Under the pieces are notes generated by a model, which searched no databases, was not told the origin of the DNA, and worked only from the letters and a program-made list of their open reading frames with translations. Source: Bacteroidota bacterium (lineage in GTDB: Bacteria; Bacteroidota; Bacteroidia; UBA4408). From it: 64,000 bases of DNA. Location of the stretch: the NCBI GenBank assembly GCA_016721765.1, contig JADKHO010000003.1:1-64000 (forward strand), written 5' to 3'. Shown piece by piece: positions 1 through 9,675 of the stretch. A program made the position numbers and the translations under genes. Each line of letters starts with the position of its first letter. The first letter of the stretch is position 1.

Positions 1-3
1 CGG

Positions 4-594
4 TTGGATGATTTTTGTGATTGCTGTGGTGACTATTCAGGTTTCTCCGGAATGAATATAATCATGCCGAAGCAATTATCAAGAAGTATCAAAACAAACG
101 ACTACTCAACTAGCTACCAAAAAATTCGAAAAATGAATTTGGAAGTTTATTTGGCAAAATATTTATCTAAACAGAAAAGCCTTCCTCCGCTTGACACTTC
201 TGATTTAAAAATACGTATATCACCGAAAAGGGAGAGATAGAAGTCTTTGAAAAATTAGATGCTATAAGTGAGCTTGAGCAAAGAAAAATTTCATTTCCGA
301 CTCTAAAGGAATAATTCTCGAACTAATCAGTTATTACGCTGCAACTAAATACATTAAATTTAATTCATATATCAACAAGGATTGGGGGAGAGAATCCGGA
401 GCAGGTGAAATGGATGTTATAATTGACAATGAAAAGAAGCTTTACTTATAGAATGCAAAATGAATGACCCAATAATCATAGCGCAGATTTGATAATTTCA
501 AAGGCAAAAAAATAAATTACTGCAAAGTTTCCACACAAAAGCACTTAATTGAAATTTGGAGCTGGCTTCCGGTTAGTAACTAAATTTAGCAACA
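4..594 (+). pseudogene. Broken PD-(D/E)XK nuclease-like gene
   Basis: No single frame is open, but joining frames with breaks near 210, 298, 449 and 485 gives one continuous protein ending at the TAA at 592-594. Its last third reads GAGEMDVIID followed by LYLIECKMN, the aspartate and E-x-K spacing of the PD-(D/E)XK nuclease core, with a hydrophobic strand before the catalytic ECK. The N-terminal part has a CDCC cysteine cluster of unknown meaning. The 5' end may lie before the window. The break at 449 is repaired by adding one base inside TTATAG. Known: such cores occur in restriction, repair and CARF-linked nucleases. Which subtype this is cannot be decided. The gene is either decayed or mis-sequenced. 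Confidence 0.45.
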
Positions 595-599
595 TTTAT

Positions 600-825
600 T
601 AACAATAATTGTAATTGTTATTCTCTTTCAACCTGACAGAACGGTTGAATTTTGAATCACCTTAGACTTTCGAAATTACGTCATCCTTAATTACAAATAG
701 ATTTAATTTCCACAACTAATCATTGTGATTAAAATTCTGAGCTGAATTGAGGTATCAAATCCTAAAAAACACAATCAGAAATTAATCTGAGCGGGTTTTA
801 CATTTATTTTTTTAGTAGAAAGCAA
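600..825. other. AT-rich intergenic stretch
   Basis: No coding pattern could be read in any frame between the nuclease-like remnant and the next broken gene. Short imperfect inverted repeats occur (AACAAT/ATTGTT near 611-629), but none is followed by a T-run. Confidence 0.4.
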
Positions 826-1285
826 ATGAAAACAATCTCCGAATATTTACCGCTAATTTTCAGCGTAATAGCTATAGGAATTAGTTTAAAGAAAGAAAAA
901 GGGGCTTAAGCTCTTTTGTCTATGAGATGCAGATTAAGGCTTCTTATGAGCTGATGGGAAGCTTTCTCAAACTTAAATCAGAGTATGATCGGTTGGATTA
1001 ATTTAAAAGAGATGGGTATCATGTTCATTCGGTTCCTTACCCCTACACAAACCGTAAATAATATCACAACTATTTATAATCAAATTTCTCAACACAGACT
1101 TATTCTATCAAATCAATTACTAAATAAGTTCATAAACCTTCTAAATGAATATATTAAAGAGTGCCTAAAAGATGGGTGAGGATATAAATATGTTTCAAAG
1201 GTTGATTCACATTTTTTTGAAAATAGCTACTCTTCAAAATGAAATAAGAAAAGAATTCGGCATTGCCATAATTGACTCAACCTAA
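826..1285 (+). pseudogene. Broken small membrane-anchored protein
   Basis: ATG at 826 opens MKTISEYLPLIFSVIAIG, a single N-terminal hydrophobic segment followed by basic KKEK residues, which suggests a signal anchor with the rest in the cytoplasm. Frames joined near 905, 985 and 1180 continue with a mostly helical, leucine/lysine/glutamate-rich stretch (YEMQIKASYELMGSFLKL ... QLLNKFINLLNEYIKE) and end at the TAA at 1283-1285. The protein would be about 150 residues. I do not recognise a family. Three separate breaks in 460 bp match the general damage in the first 5 kb. Confidence 0.35.
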
Positions 1286-1479
1286 CAAGAATATTGTTGG
1301 TATTCCTTTTAGTCCTAAAAACTGAAAAATCCATTCAGATTAAAATGATTGCTTCAAATGCTTTCTGAGATTTGTTGAAATATCATATATTTGAATTAGA
1401 TATCAGTAGAGCCGAAACTACATCAACGGGCGAGTCTGAAAGCCTTATTAGTAGGGAAAACAAAATAATAAATATTAAA

Positions 1480-1589
1480 ATGGCAAAAAAACCAATCGTT
1501 GAAGGACCAAGACCAAGCACGGTGAAAGGTTATCCAAGTGGATCTGCGGGGAACAATCCCCTCCCAAGCCAGCTCCACCGAAGAGGTAG
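1480..1589 (+). pseudogene. Small proline-rich protein, frameshifted
   Basis: ATG at 1480 follows an A-rich leader and reads MAKKPIVEGPRPSTVKGYPS. One frame change near 1550 lets it continue as EQSPPKPAPPKR before TAG at 1587-1589, giving about 36 residues. The composition (Pro, Lys, Gly) and the clean ending in the second frame suggest a real small gene rather than chance. It has no signal peptide and no known domain. Confidence 0.3.
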
Positions 1590-1984
1590 AGGAACCGACT
1601 CATCTTTCATGTGTTCAAGTAAAAACACCAGACGCATGATTATCTATAATGCATGCACGCTAATCTATATGAAATGTTCTGTCAGAAATAAACTGATATA
1701 ATTTGAAAATTGAAATATGCAATAAATCTAAACTGCATGACCAGATAAACCTTCAAGAATAAAGAATAAAATAAATTTTATTCACTAAAACTATATTTTT
1801 ATGCTAAAAAAATGTAAGGAATCAAATTCTCAAATATTGGATTGCTAAAGAAATCTTCCCAAAAAGTTGAAAATTCAAATTATCCAAGAAATTGGATTTT
1901 CCACTGCTAAATTAAAACAGCAAAAAAACAGTTAATAAACAAAACTTGCTTTCAAAAATTATTTAGCAAAAAGTTCAAAATATT
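1590..1984. other. Intergenic stretch with no gene seen
   Basis: About 395 bp, very AT-rich, with poly-A and poly-T runs. No frame carries a believable coding pattern on either strand, and no strong hairpin terminator is visible. Confidence 0.4.
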
Positions 1985-2401
1985 ATGGACAATCCATTTG
2001 AAGATAAATCCAATCTGTCTTCGGCTGCCTTTTCTTTCACGCTTAAAAGCCTCACTACTTTTCAATAAAATGCGATTCTCCAATGGTCCCAACTAAAGTA
2101 GGAGATTTTCAATTGAAATAGCGGTATTTTCATTAGATAATAACTCTTTTCCAATTCATAAATTTAATAGTCAACAGGAGATCAAGGAAATTCTGCTTTT
2201 GTCAAAATATAATTGTGATCAAAATCGTAGTTCTGGAAGTGTTGAGATTATTGTTGCTGCTCAATATAAAATAATTGGGAAGGTGACGATTGGATGCGTA
2301 TATGGAGACCTTTGGATGATGGGCAGGTCATAACTGAAGGCAATACAATAACCTATTCCTTTCTTAATGGTCATCTTATCTCAACTGTAATGATTTATTA
2401 G
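1985..2401 (+). pseudogene. Broken gene of unknown function
   Basis: ATG at 1985 (MDNPFEDKSNLSSAAFSF) begins a protein that can be followed only by changing frame near 2065, 2115 and 2275. It then reads VFSLDNNSFPIHKFNSQQ and NWEGDDWMRIWRPLDDGQ, ending at TAG 2399-2401. It would be about 135 residues, without signal peptide or membrane segment. The next broken gene starts 3 bp downstream, so the two were probably one operon. I do not recognise the family; proximity to the pore-former-like gene could mean an accessory or immunity role, but this is only inference. Confidence 0.35.
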
Positions 2402-2404
2402 CAT

Positions 2405-4600
2405 ATGAAAAGAATAATAATTTTTGTCTCTCTGTATTAGTTTGTACTTCGGTTTTATCCCAACCTAACACAGAAGGGATATTGAACAAAGTAAATACTC
2501 ATCCCGGAAGAAGAGCATCGATATAGTCAAAGAAGGTTATTTGAGGGAGTTCCAATCTACCCTCTTGAAGCAAATTATTCGTTTGGCTCAGATATGACTC
2601 TTGAACTTGGAAGAGGCTTTCACCTTATCATCTGGATAAAATAAAAGAAAGTCCTGTATTTTACACCATAAAGCCCACCACTAGTGAAGGTGTAAATGAT
2701 GCAAAATTTAAGCTAGAATTGTTTTTTGATAGAAGCCAACTAGAACAAAGTCTTGATTTTGATTTAAAATGAACGCTAGTGGATTTGGCGTAACTGCAAA
2801 TGCGTTTTATCATGCGATAAACAGCTCAAAGTTTAACCAATCGACAATTTATGCTGTAATTAAAGGATACTGTGAATATGAACACCTTTCAATTGATATC
2901 ACTCAAGTAAAACCCGAAGCTCGTAAACTTGCCAAGAATCCTACAAAATTTAAAGAGATTTATGGCAGCAAAATACCTATAATGGCCCGAAGATATTCTT
3001 CCATTTATATCATAATAAAAATGTCGAGTAATACTTCAGAGATTGTAAAGGAAGTAACTAAAGGTGGGAAAATCGGATTTAATGGTGCTATTATCTCAGC
3101 TAGTGTAGAGGCAAAAGTAAAAGAATACATGAAGAGCTCATCTAATCATAAGGATATAGAAGTAAGCGTATTAACACGAGGAGGTGGAGGTTTAGAAAAT
3201 TTGATTCTTTATTAGGAATCTTAATGCTCAATCAGATATTGATTTTTCCCTCAATAAAATAGAGGAGGGGTTATCAAAATATTTTAAAAGTATTAATGTT
3301 AAGAATTCTGCTACTTTGGGCTTCTTTTGTAAGGATTATAAAGATTTACATATAAAAGAGTTTTTTTCTTTAGAACCTGATTATTATGATATTTCTAAAG
3401 AAAAGTGTTTGGCTCAAATTATTTCAAATTTTTCCGAAGCAGGAAAAAAGCTTGAAAGGGTAAAATTAATAGCAAATAAAAATGACTTAAAGTTTATCAC
3501 ACTTTCAAAATCACAAAATGATTCATTACCAATTTTGATTGATAGCCTATCACAATATCAACAATTACTTATGAAGTATCATTATTATCTTTCAGATATA
3601 GAGCCTAACGGAAAGAATGGAGTTAATTTTGACACGATTAAGATTCCTGAAATACCAAAATCTACTTTTTGGAGAATGATGTAGAGTGTTCATTTGAAAA
3701 TAACCAGCTCATTATTCAGGGCTCAAATTTACAAAAATGTATCAATATCATCTTTGATCGTGCCAACGGCTCCCTCGTTAATTATTTCAATTTAGTTGAT
3801 TATGATGATATAAGACAGAATAGTTCATCCACTGGGGATTTTCAGTTACCAAAGATTCGATGGGTAAATCAATTATCACTATTGAACATTCATTTTATGA
3901 AAATTATTTGATGGAAAGGTAGTTCATATAATAATCAAGATGGAGCATTCTTAATGGTTAACGTAAATCTACAGTATGATAAAGAGCAGATATATAATGT
4001 TGGAATAATTAGATGCAATGGTACTGGAATTGGAAAATGTAGTTATGCTTATTACCCACCATTTAATGTGACCAATGACAATGTTAGTTTTACAACAAAA
4101 ATAATCTACTACAAGAACATTATTTTTATTTTAAAATAATTCCTTGGGACGGGTCATCAATTATTTTTAGTGATGTTTTTTCAATGAAATGTAATATTGA
4201 TCGACTTTCCTATCTCAATGGAATAATATCAAGAAGATTTTTGAATTCATAATATCTCAATGAATTCTGAGGTTATTTTGTCAGAGCCATTTCAAAATAA
4301 AGCAGATTGTGATACTTCATGTCAAACGCATGCTAGATTGAATTTAATTTCAAAAACCGTGCGTTTTCAGCCAACTATTCAATTAGCGCCCATTAATTGT
4401 AATGCAAAGATAATTTGTCATTATGGAATTGGAAATTTTGTAGATTTAACATCAAAGTTGATGAACAAAAATATTCTAAAGACTATCCTTGTAGCACAAC
4501 TGATAGAGATGTTTTGAAGGATGCAATTGATGCGTGTAAAGCAGGTACTCTCGATGTTATATTTGACGAAGGATGGAATTTAGATTGTGGAAAGAATTAG
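2405..4600 (+). pseudogene. Broken MACPF/CDC-superfamily-like secreted protein
   Basis: ATG at 2405 begins a signal peptide (MKRIIIFVSL, then LVCTSVLSQPNT after one frame change). The coding sense continues through breaks near 2518, 2617, 2768, 3208, 3665 and several more to TAG 4598-4600, roughly 730 residues. The best-preserved part (2769-3684) has the order YGS, RRYSSIYIIIKMSSNTSEI, a variable basic stretch, then SVLTRGGGG and NSATLGFF. This resembles the YGR-x-x-Y-x-K-hydrophobic strand, Ser/Thr-rich helix and GG turn of cholesterol-dependent cytolysin and MACPF proteins. The C-terminal third is cysteine-containing. The family call is by eye from pattern memory; another secreted beta-rich protein is possible. 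Confidence 0.35.
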
Positions 4601-4693
4601 GTTTTTAATTTTTTTTGACCTTTTATTTTCAAATCGGATATTAGTATTTAAATAAGATGATTAGTGCTTTAAACAATTAGAAAACCCTAATTT

Positions 4694-5017
4694 ATGACAA
4701 CAGATTATTATTACTTATGGTTAGATTTTATTGGAAATCCTTCAAAGGATTCTCCGTTTTTTTTTAGCAGTGTTTTTAACATAGACTATTTAGATCCGAA
4801 AGATTTGAAGAAGCAACAAGATCAACAAATGCTTGATTTTAGAAACTTTTGCGGAGTCGATATAAATTATTTTCAACATATTTCGATTTCACTTCAAAGA
4901 AATAGGGTATTGGTTGAAAAAGGAAGAAGTGTAATTATAGATCAGATACGTAATCAATATAATGAAGACGAGGTAATTACGGAAGTGATTTGGCCGATAA
5001 TTCAGAAAAAAAAATAA
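4694..5017 (+). CDS. Hypothetical protein, 107 aa
   Basis: An intact frame from ATG 4694, the only undamaged gene in the first 5 kb. The protein begins MTTDYYYLWLDFIGNPSKDS, is rich in aromatic and acidic residues, has no signal peptide or membrane segment, and ends in a run of lysines. It lies 93 bp after the pore-former-like gene on the same strand, so co-transcription is possible. I recognise no domain. An immunity or chaperone role for the upstream gene would be a guess only. Confidence 0.55.
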   Translation: MTTDYYYLWLDFIGNPSKDSPFFFSSVFNIDYLDPKDLKKQQDQQMLDFRNFCGVDINYFQHISISLQRNRVLVEKGRSVIIDQIRNQYNEDEVITEVIWPIIQKKK

Positions 5018-5152
5018 AAAGATAGTATTATATTATCTGATTGGCATTCAAAATAAATTCACCCCCTACGATCTTGTTTCAATACTAGCCGGGCTAATCC
5101 TCAAATTATCTAATTATCTTTTTAAAATTTTTCAAGAAATGGATATAAATCC

Positions 5153-5237
5153 GCAATAACCCCCATATCTTCTAGAAAATGGTTCGAGATTCGGTCAGTG
5201 AAGCCCACCAAAAGCCTCGCAATTTGCGGGGCTTTTT
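5153..5237 (+). repeat. Direct repeat copy 1 (with copy 2 at 10266-10350)
   Basis: About 85 bp that recurs at 10266-10350 in the same orientation with roughly 80 percent identity by eye. Both share CTTCTAGAAAATGGTTCGAG and AAAGCCTCGCAAT, and both end in the same terminator hairpin. The two copies bracket the 5.1-kb module holding the CUB-repeat gene. GGTTCGA resembles a tRNA T-loop and the CCACCA before the hairpin a tRNA 3' end, but the arms do not pair as a tRNA. Confidence 0.7.
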
Positions 5238-5238
5238 C
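5211..5238 (+). terminator. Rho-independent terminator hairpin
   Basis: AAAGCCTCGC and GCGGGGCTTT pair (one G-T wobble) around the loop AATTT and are followed by further Ts. It sits at the 3' end of repeat copy 1. Confidence 0.65.
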
Positions 5239-5516
5239 ATTTTCTATAATCCGCTTTTTATATACTTCGGACGAACGGTAGGTAATGTGATTGTGCCATA
5301 TCGTTCTTAATTAATTAAACACCTTATGATCTGCTTGAATAGATAAGAGCTATTAATTTTTTAACTTCTGATGTGCTCCCGGATTTTACATTGTAAAAGT
5401 TGTGACCAGAACTAGTTTGATTGGTATATGTAAACAAGGCATCGTAAAGTAAATTAGATTATTTATTAATTTTAAGCAGTTCAACCAATGGACGAACTGC
5501 TTTTGATTTAAATTGT
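5239..5516. other. Intergenic stretch, no gene seen apart from a hairpin
   Basis: No readable coding pattern was found between the repeat and the next small gene. The only structure is the hairpin at 5474-5502, listed separately. Confidence 0.4.
5474..5506 (+). terminator. Hairpin with T-run
   Basis: AAGCAGTTC (5474-5482) pairs with GAACTGCTT (5494-5502) around an 11-nt loop and continues into TTTG. The stem is perfect, 9 bp. It has no intact gene upstream, so it may end a decayed transcript or protect the following genes from read-through. Confidence 0.5.
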
Positions 5517-5710
5517 ATGACAAAAAATATATTTGCCTTTCTACTTTCATTGATCAATTCGATGAGAGGCTATTCACAAGTTCTTAGCAATAATTGGCAA
5601 ATAGTGAAGAAGTCAGGCTTGACATTACTGAGCTATTTAAACAAATTGAGTGTTTAAAGGAGCAGAATGAAGAACTTAAAAGTAAAATTCAAGAATTAAA
5701 TCAAAGATGA
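5517..5710 (+). pseudogene. Small secreted coiled-coil protein, frameshifted
   Basis: ATG 5517 starts a signal-peptide-like MTKNIFAFLLSLINS with a cleavage-like GYSQ. After one frame change near 5607 the sequence reads EEVRLDITELFKQIECL and KEQNEELKSKIQELNQR to TGA 5708-5710, a short coiled coil. Its stop overlaps the next start codon (ATGA), so the two genes were translationally coupled. About 63 residues. Proteins with this layout (signal peptide plus short coiled coil) are common tails in Bacteroidota secreted proteins; the function is unknown. Confidence 0.35.
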
Positions 5711-6099
5711 TTATGAGATTAAGACTTTTTATTATCTTTTCTGCAATTCTATTGACAACTGCTTTTCAATCTGGAAAAATTGAGGAAAGTCAATTAACGT
5801 TCAATTGGAAACTTTGCTATCAATATCACGATGAACCAGGTGGAGAGTATACACTTAGTCCTCAAGGGGTTGATACAAATTATTTTTTAGATCTTAGGTC
5901 AAATGGGGATTTTGTGAGGAGTCGAACAAATAATGTTCGTGGCAAGTGGAGCTTAAAAAATGATGAACTTCTTCTTAGTTTATTAAGAGATAGTACAACA
6001 AGACTCACAAACTGGCGAATTATTAAAGTTACTTCGGATTCTTTAGTAATTATAGAATCAGGACTTGATGATTTCACCATACAAAGGTTTTCAAAATAA
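5707..6099 (+). CDS. Lipocalin-like secreted protein
   Basis: 130 residues with an N-terminal signal peptide (residues 1-20, MIMRLRLFIIFSAILL then TTAFQSG). The remainder alternates short beta strands with the pattern RGKWSLKNDELLLSL and NWRIIKVTSDSLVII, the layout of the lipocalin-like domain family (W near the first strand, GKW turn, DSLVI strand) common in Bacteroidota. It probably acts in the periplasm or at the cell surface and binds a small ligand; which one is unknown. The start overlaps the stop of the preceding small gene by 4 nt. The frame is intact, unlike its neighbours. Confidence 0.55.
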   Translation: MIMRLRLFIIFSAILLTTAFQSGKIEESQLTFNWKLCYQYHDEPGGEYTLSPQGVDTNYFLDLRSNGDFVRSRTNNVRGKWSLKNDELLLSLLRDSTTRLTNWRIIKVTSDSLVIIESGLDDFTIQRFSK

Positions 6100-6167
6100 A
6101 AAGAAATTATTAAATTTTAGGTTATTTCTTATGAACTTTTATTGAATATTTAAATCGAAATAAAAAA

Positions 6168-6416
6168 ATTACTGGACTAACCTTGAATGTAAATGCAAAG
6201 CAAGAATTTCATGCACTGGGTATTTTAAATGGATATAAATATTTTTTTAAAGACCTTGTAATGGAAGTTGTTTGGGGAGTGAGATGAGGTTATGAAATAA
6301 GTTCAAACTCAGATGTGAAGATATATTTACATTATAACCAGCAATTCTTCAGACTTGGGTTGAATGTTGGTTCATATTTAAATAGAATTATAGATACTAA
6401 TAGTAATATTCTCTAA
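6168..6416 (+). pseudogene. Fragment of an outer-membrane-like beta-strand protein
   Basis: In one frame the stretch reads ITGLTLNVNAKQEFHALG and, after one internal TGA at 6288, GYEISSNSDVKIYLHYNQ then FRLGLNVGSYLNRI before TAA 6414-6416. Alternating polar and hydrophobic residues with aromatic girdle positions look like the end of an outer-membrane beta barrel. No start codon or N-terminal part is visible upstream, so this is probably the 3' remnant of a lost gene. It ends 13 bp before the CUB gene. Confidence 0.3.
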
Positions 6417-6429
6417 AAAATACTTGCGC

Positions 6430-9400
6430 ATGTTAAAAAAGAACCTAATTGCCTTATGCCTGATGATAACTGGCTTAAACTTCAGCTCCTTTTCTCAAAC
6501 TTATAACATGGGTAATGATACTGTTTCTACTTGTAGTGGAATTTTTTATGACAGCGGTGGACCTTTGGCTAACTATTATCTTAATCAAAATTTAACGATG
6601 ACATTTAATTCATCGAATGGAAATCGCTTGCTGTTTAATTTCAGTTCCTTGAGTACAGTTTATAATTTAAATGTGTACGATGGCAATACTCTAAATGCTC
6701 CTCTGATAGGGTCGTATAGCGGTGTTTTAGGACCATTCAGTGTTCAATCTTCTGGCACTTCTCTTACCTTTCGATTTATTACTGGCAATGTTTCTGCACA
6801 ATCTGCAGGATGGGCAGCCACCATATCCTGTTCAACTCCAGTGCTAGCTGCTTATCCACTAAACAATGGACAAACTGTAACCGCATGTAACGGTATTTTT
6901 TATGACGATGGTGGAGCTGATTCACTTTATGCTATAAACAAAACCTCAACAATGACTTTTTGCCCTACTACTTCGAATGATTACCTTATTTTTAACTTCC
7001 CCACACAGTTCGAATTAGCGTCGGGTGATACACTTTTTGTTTATAGCGGTAGCACTGCTTCAACGGCACCTATAGGTGTTTATGTAGGTTCAAATGTAGG
7101 CGCTATTATTTCTTCACCTCAAGCGGGTGCTTGTATTACTTTTAAATTTATTTCAGATGGAGTTTCTAACACAGTTGGTTGGGAAGGAATAATGACTTGT
7201 TCTGCCACAAATCCGCGGTATACTATGAACATGGTTAGTGGTACAATTCCTACTTGTGGAGGATTGTTTTATGATAATGGCGGACCAACCGGCAATTATA
7301 AAACGAATAGCAATAGCCTGGTAACTTTTAATTCATCGAATGGAAATCGCTTGCTGTTTAATTTCAGTTCCTTGAGTACTGTTTATAATTTAAATGTGTA
7401 CGATGGCAATACGCTAAATGCTCCTCTGATAGGTTCGTATAGCGGTGTTTTAGGACCATTCAGTGTTCAATCCTCTGGCACTTCTCTTACCTTTCGATTT
7501 ATTACTGGCAATGTTTCTGCACAATCTGCAGGATGGGCAGCCACCATATCCTGTTCAACTCCAGTGCTAGCTGCTTATCCGCTAAACAATGGACAAACTG
7601 TAACCGCATGTAACGGTATTTTTTATGACGATGGTGGAGCTGATTCACTTTATGCTATAAACCAAACCTCAACAATGACTTTTTGCCCTACTACTTCGAA
7701 TGATTACCTTATTTTTAACTTCCCCACACAGTTCGAATTAGCGTCGGGTGATACACTTTTTGTTTATAGCGGTAGCACTGCTTCAACGGCACCTATTGGT
7801 GTTTATGTAGGTTCAAATGTAGGCGCTATTATTTCTTCACCTCAAGCGGGTGCTTGTATTACTTTTAAATTTATTTCAGATGGAGTTTCTAACACAGTTG
7901 GTTGGGAAGGAATAATGACTTGTTCTGCCACAAATCCGCGGTATACTATGAACATGGTTAGTGGTACAATTCCTACTTGTGGAGGATTGTTTTATGATAA
8001 TGGCGGACCAACCGGCAATTATAAAACGAATAGCAATAGCCTGGTAACTTTTAATTCATCGAATGGAAATCGCTTGCTGTTTAATTTCAGTTCGTTGAGT
8101 ACTGTTTATAATTTAAATGTGTACGATGGCAATACGCTAAATGCTCCTCTGATAGGTTCGTATAGCGGTGTTTTAGGGCCATTCAGTGTTCAATCCTCCG
8201 GCACTGCGCTTACCTTTCAGTTTATTACAGGCAATGTTTCTGCACAATCTGCAGGATGGGCAGCCACCATATCCTGTTCAACTCCAGTGCTAACTGCTTA
8301 TCCACTAAACAATGGACAAACTGTAACCGCATGTGACGGTATTTTTTATGACGATGGTGGAGCAGATTCATTTTATGCTTTAAACCAAACCTCAACAATG
8401 ACCTTTTGCCCTACTACTTCGAACGATTACCTTATTTTTAATTTCCCTAATCAGTTCGAATTAGCGTCGGGTGATACACTTTTTGTTTATAGCGGTAGCA
8501 CTGCTTCAACAGCTCCTATTGGTGTTTATGTAGGTTCAAATGTAGGCGCTATTATTTCTTCGCCTCAAGCGGGTGCTTGTATCACTTTTAAATTTATTTC
8601 GGATGGAGTTTATAACACATCTGGTTGGCAAGGAATAATGACTTGCTCAACTTTTCCAGTTTACACAATGAGTATGATTAGCGGAACAATTAATACTTGT
8701 GGTGGATTGTTTTATGATAGCGGTGGGCCAAACCTAAACTACAAGCTCAACAGCTCACACACTGTAACTTTTAATTCAACAAGCGGCTGTTCCATAAAAT
8801 TTGATTTTAGTTCACTCACCACAACTTATGGTTTAAATGCATATGATGGGACCACAACAGCTGCACCTTTAATTGGCTCGTATGGTAGTGGAATAGCGCC
8901 ATTCACAGTTCAATCAAGCGGCTCTTCAATAACTTTTCAATTTATTACAGGAAACATAGCTGCTCAATCAATGGGATGGGGGGCATCAATTTCATGTCCA
9001 GGTACAACAAGTGCAACAATAGCTGCAAATGGACCATCTGCTATATGCTATGGTGATTCATTGGTACTAACAGCGAATTCAGCAGCTTCGTATAGTTGGA
9101 ACACCGGAGATACAACGCAGTCAATAATTGTAAAAAATACAGGTTTATATTTTGTAACCATTACGAATAATCTAGGTTGTGTTGCAAGTTCACCAATTTA
9201 TTCGTTATTAGTAAACACTATTCCAACGCAGCCGGTCATCCAACAAAGTAATAATAGTTTAATTTGTGGTGCATTTACGAGTTACCAATGGTATTTGAAT
9301 AGTGGAGTAATAATTGGTGCAGATTCTATGCAACATGTAGTTACTCAAAATGGAAGTTATACTGTACAAGTTACGGATTCGAATGGCTGTAAAAATATTT

Positions 9401-9675
9401 CTGCACCATTTAATTTTAATTCCGTTGGGATAAATCAATATAACAAAGATGCCGATTTACAAATTGTACCCAACCCTAATAGCGGAAGATTTAAAATTAG
9501 TTTACTAAAAAAGGAAGTAGTTAAATTAACTATTTTAAATTTATTAGGAGATATTATTTACGAAACAGAACCTAGCAAAGGAGAAATTGTGCTACCAATG
9601 AAATTGATTGGGATTTATTTGTTAAGAGTTCAAATAAAAGACTCAACATACTACAAAAAAATAATCTTTGAATAG
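6430..9675 (+). CDS. Giant secreted CUB-repeat protein with T9SS sorting domain
   Basis: 1081 residues from ATG 6430 (an in-frame TTG lies 6 nt upstream; ATG is preferred because it gives a normal signal peptide, MLKKNLIALCLMITGLNFSS). After the signal come seven CUB-like domains of about 115-125 residues. Each starts with a cysteine and a G-x-FYDxGG motif, has a DTLFVYSG or LNVYDG strand, and ends in a GW-x-x-x-x-x-C motif. Two domain types alternate. An Ig-like stretch (SYSWNTGDTTQSI), a second one (SYQWYLNSG) and a C-terminal T9SS sorting domain (IVPNPNSGRFKIS ... KKIIFE) follow. Known: CUB domains mediate calcium-dependent protein or glycan binding. Inference: a cell-surface adhesin or release-type secreted protein exported by T9SS. 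Confidence 0.85.
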   Translation: MLKKNLIALCLMITGLNFSSFSQTYNMGNDTVSTCSGIFYDSGGPLANYYLNQNLTMTFNSSNGNRLLFNFSSLSTVYNLNVYDGNTLNAPLIGSYSGVLGPFSVQSSGTSLTFRFITGNVSAQSAGWAATISCSTPVLAAYPLNNGQTVTACNGIFYDDGGADSLYAINKTSTMTFCPTTSNDYLIFNFPTQFELASGDTLFVYSGSTASTAPIGVYVGSNVGAIISSPQAGACITFKFISDGVSNTVGWEGIMTCSATNPRYTMNMVSGTIPTCGGLFYDNGGPTGNYKTNSNSLVTFNSSNGNRLLFNFSSLSTVYNLNVYDGNTLNAPLIGSYSGVLGPFSVQSSGTSLTFRFITGNVSAQSAGWAATISCSTPVLAAYPLNNGQTVTACNGIFYDDGGADSLYAINQTSTMTFCPTTSNDYLIFNFPTQFELASGDTLFVYSGSTASTAPIGVYVGSNVGAIISSPQAGACITFKFISDGVSNTVGWEGIMTCSATNPRYTMNMVSGTIPTCGGLFYDNGGPTGNYKTNSNSLVTFNSSNGNRLLFNFSSLSTVYNLNVYDGNTLNAPLIGSYSGVLGPFSVQSSGTALTFQFITGNVSAQSAGWAATISCSTPVLTAYPLNNGQTVTACDGIFYDDGGADSFYALNQTSTMTFCPTTSNDYLIFNFPNQFELASGDTLFVYSGSTASTAPIGVYVGSNVGAIISSPQAGACITFKFISDGVYNTSGWQGIMTCSTFPVYTMSMISGTINTCGGLFYDSGGPNLNYKLNSSHTVTFNSTSGCSIKFDFSSLTTTYGLNAYDGTTTAAPLIGSYGSGIAPFTVQSSGSSITFQFITGNIAAQSMGWGASISCPGTTSATIAANGPSAICYGDSLVLTANSAASYSWNTGDTTQSIIVKNTGLYFVTITNNLGCVASSPIYSLLVNTIPTQPVIQQSNNSLICGAFTSYQWYLNSGVIIGADSMQHVVTQNGSYTVQVTDSNGCKNISAPFNFNSVGINQYNKDADLQIVPNPNSGRFKISLLKKEVVKLTILNLLGDIIYETEPSKGEIVLPMKLIGIYLLRVQIKDSTYYKKIIFE
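6609..8777 (+). repeat. Three near-identical 723-bp tandem repeats inside the CUB gene
   Basis: The marker TTCATCGAATGGAAATCGC occurs at 6609, 7332 and 8055, exactly 723 bp (241 codons) apart. Each unit encodes one CUB domain of each type. Copies 1 and 2 differ at only a few bases, copy 3 slightly more. The fourth A-type domain after 8662 is clearly diverged. This pattern indicates recent unequal recombination or gene conversion; copy number may vary between strains and may be collapsed or expanded by assembly. Confidence 0.85.

Noticed and set aside
5153..5237. tRNA gene or tRNA fragment
   Set aside because: GGTTCGA and CCACCA look tRNA-like, but the T-arm stem does not pair and no acceptor or anticodon arm can be drawn, and copy 2 does not preserve the CCACCA.
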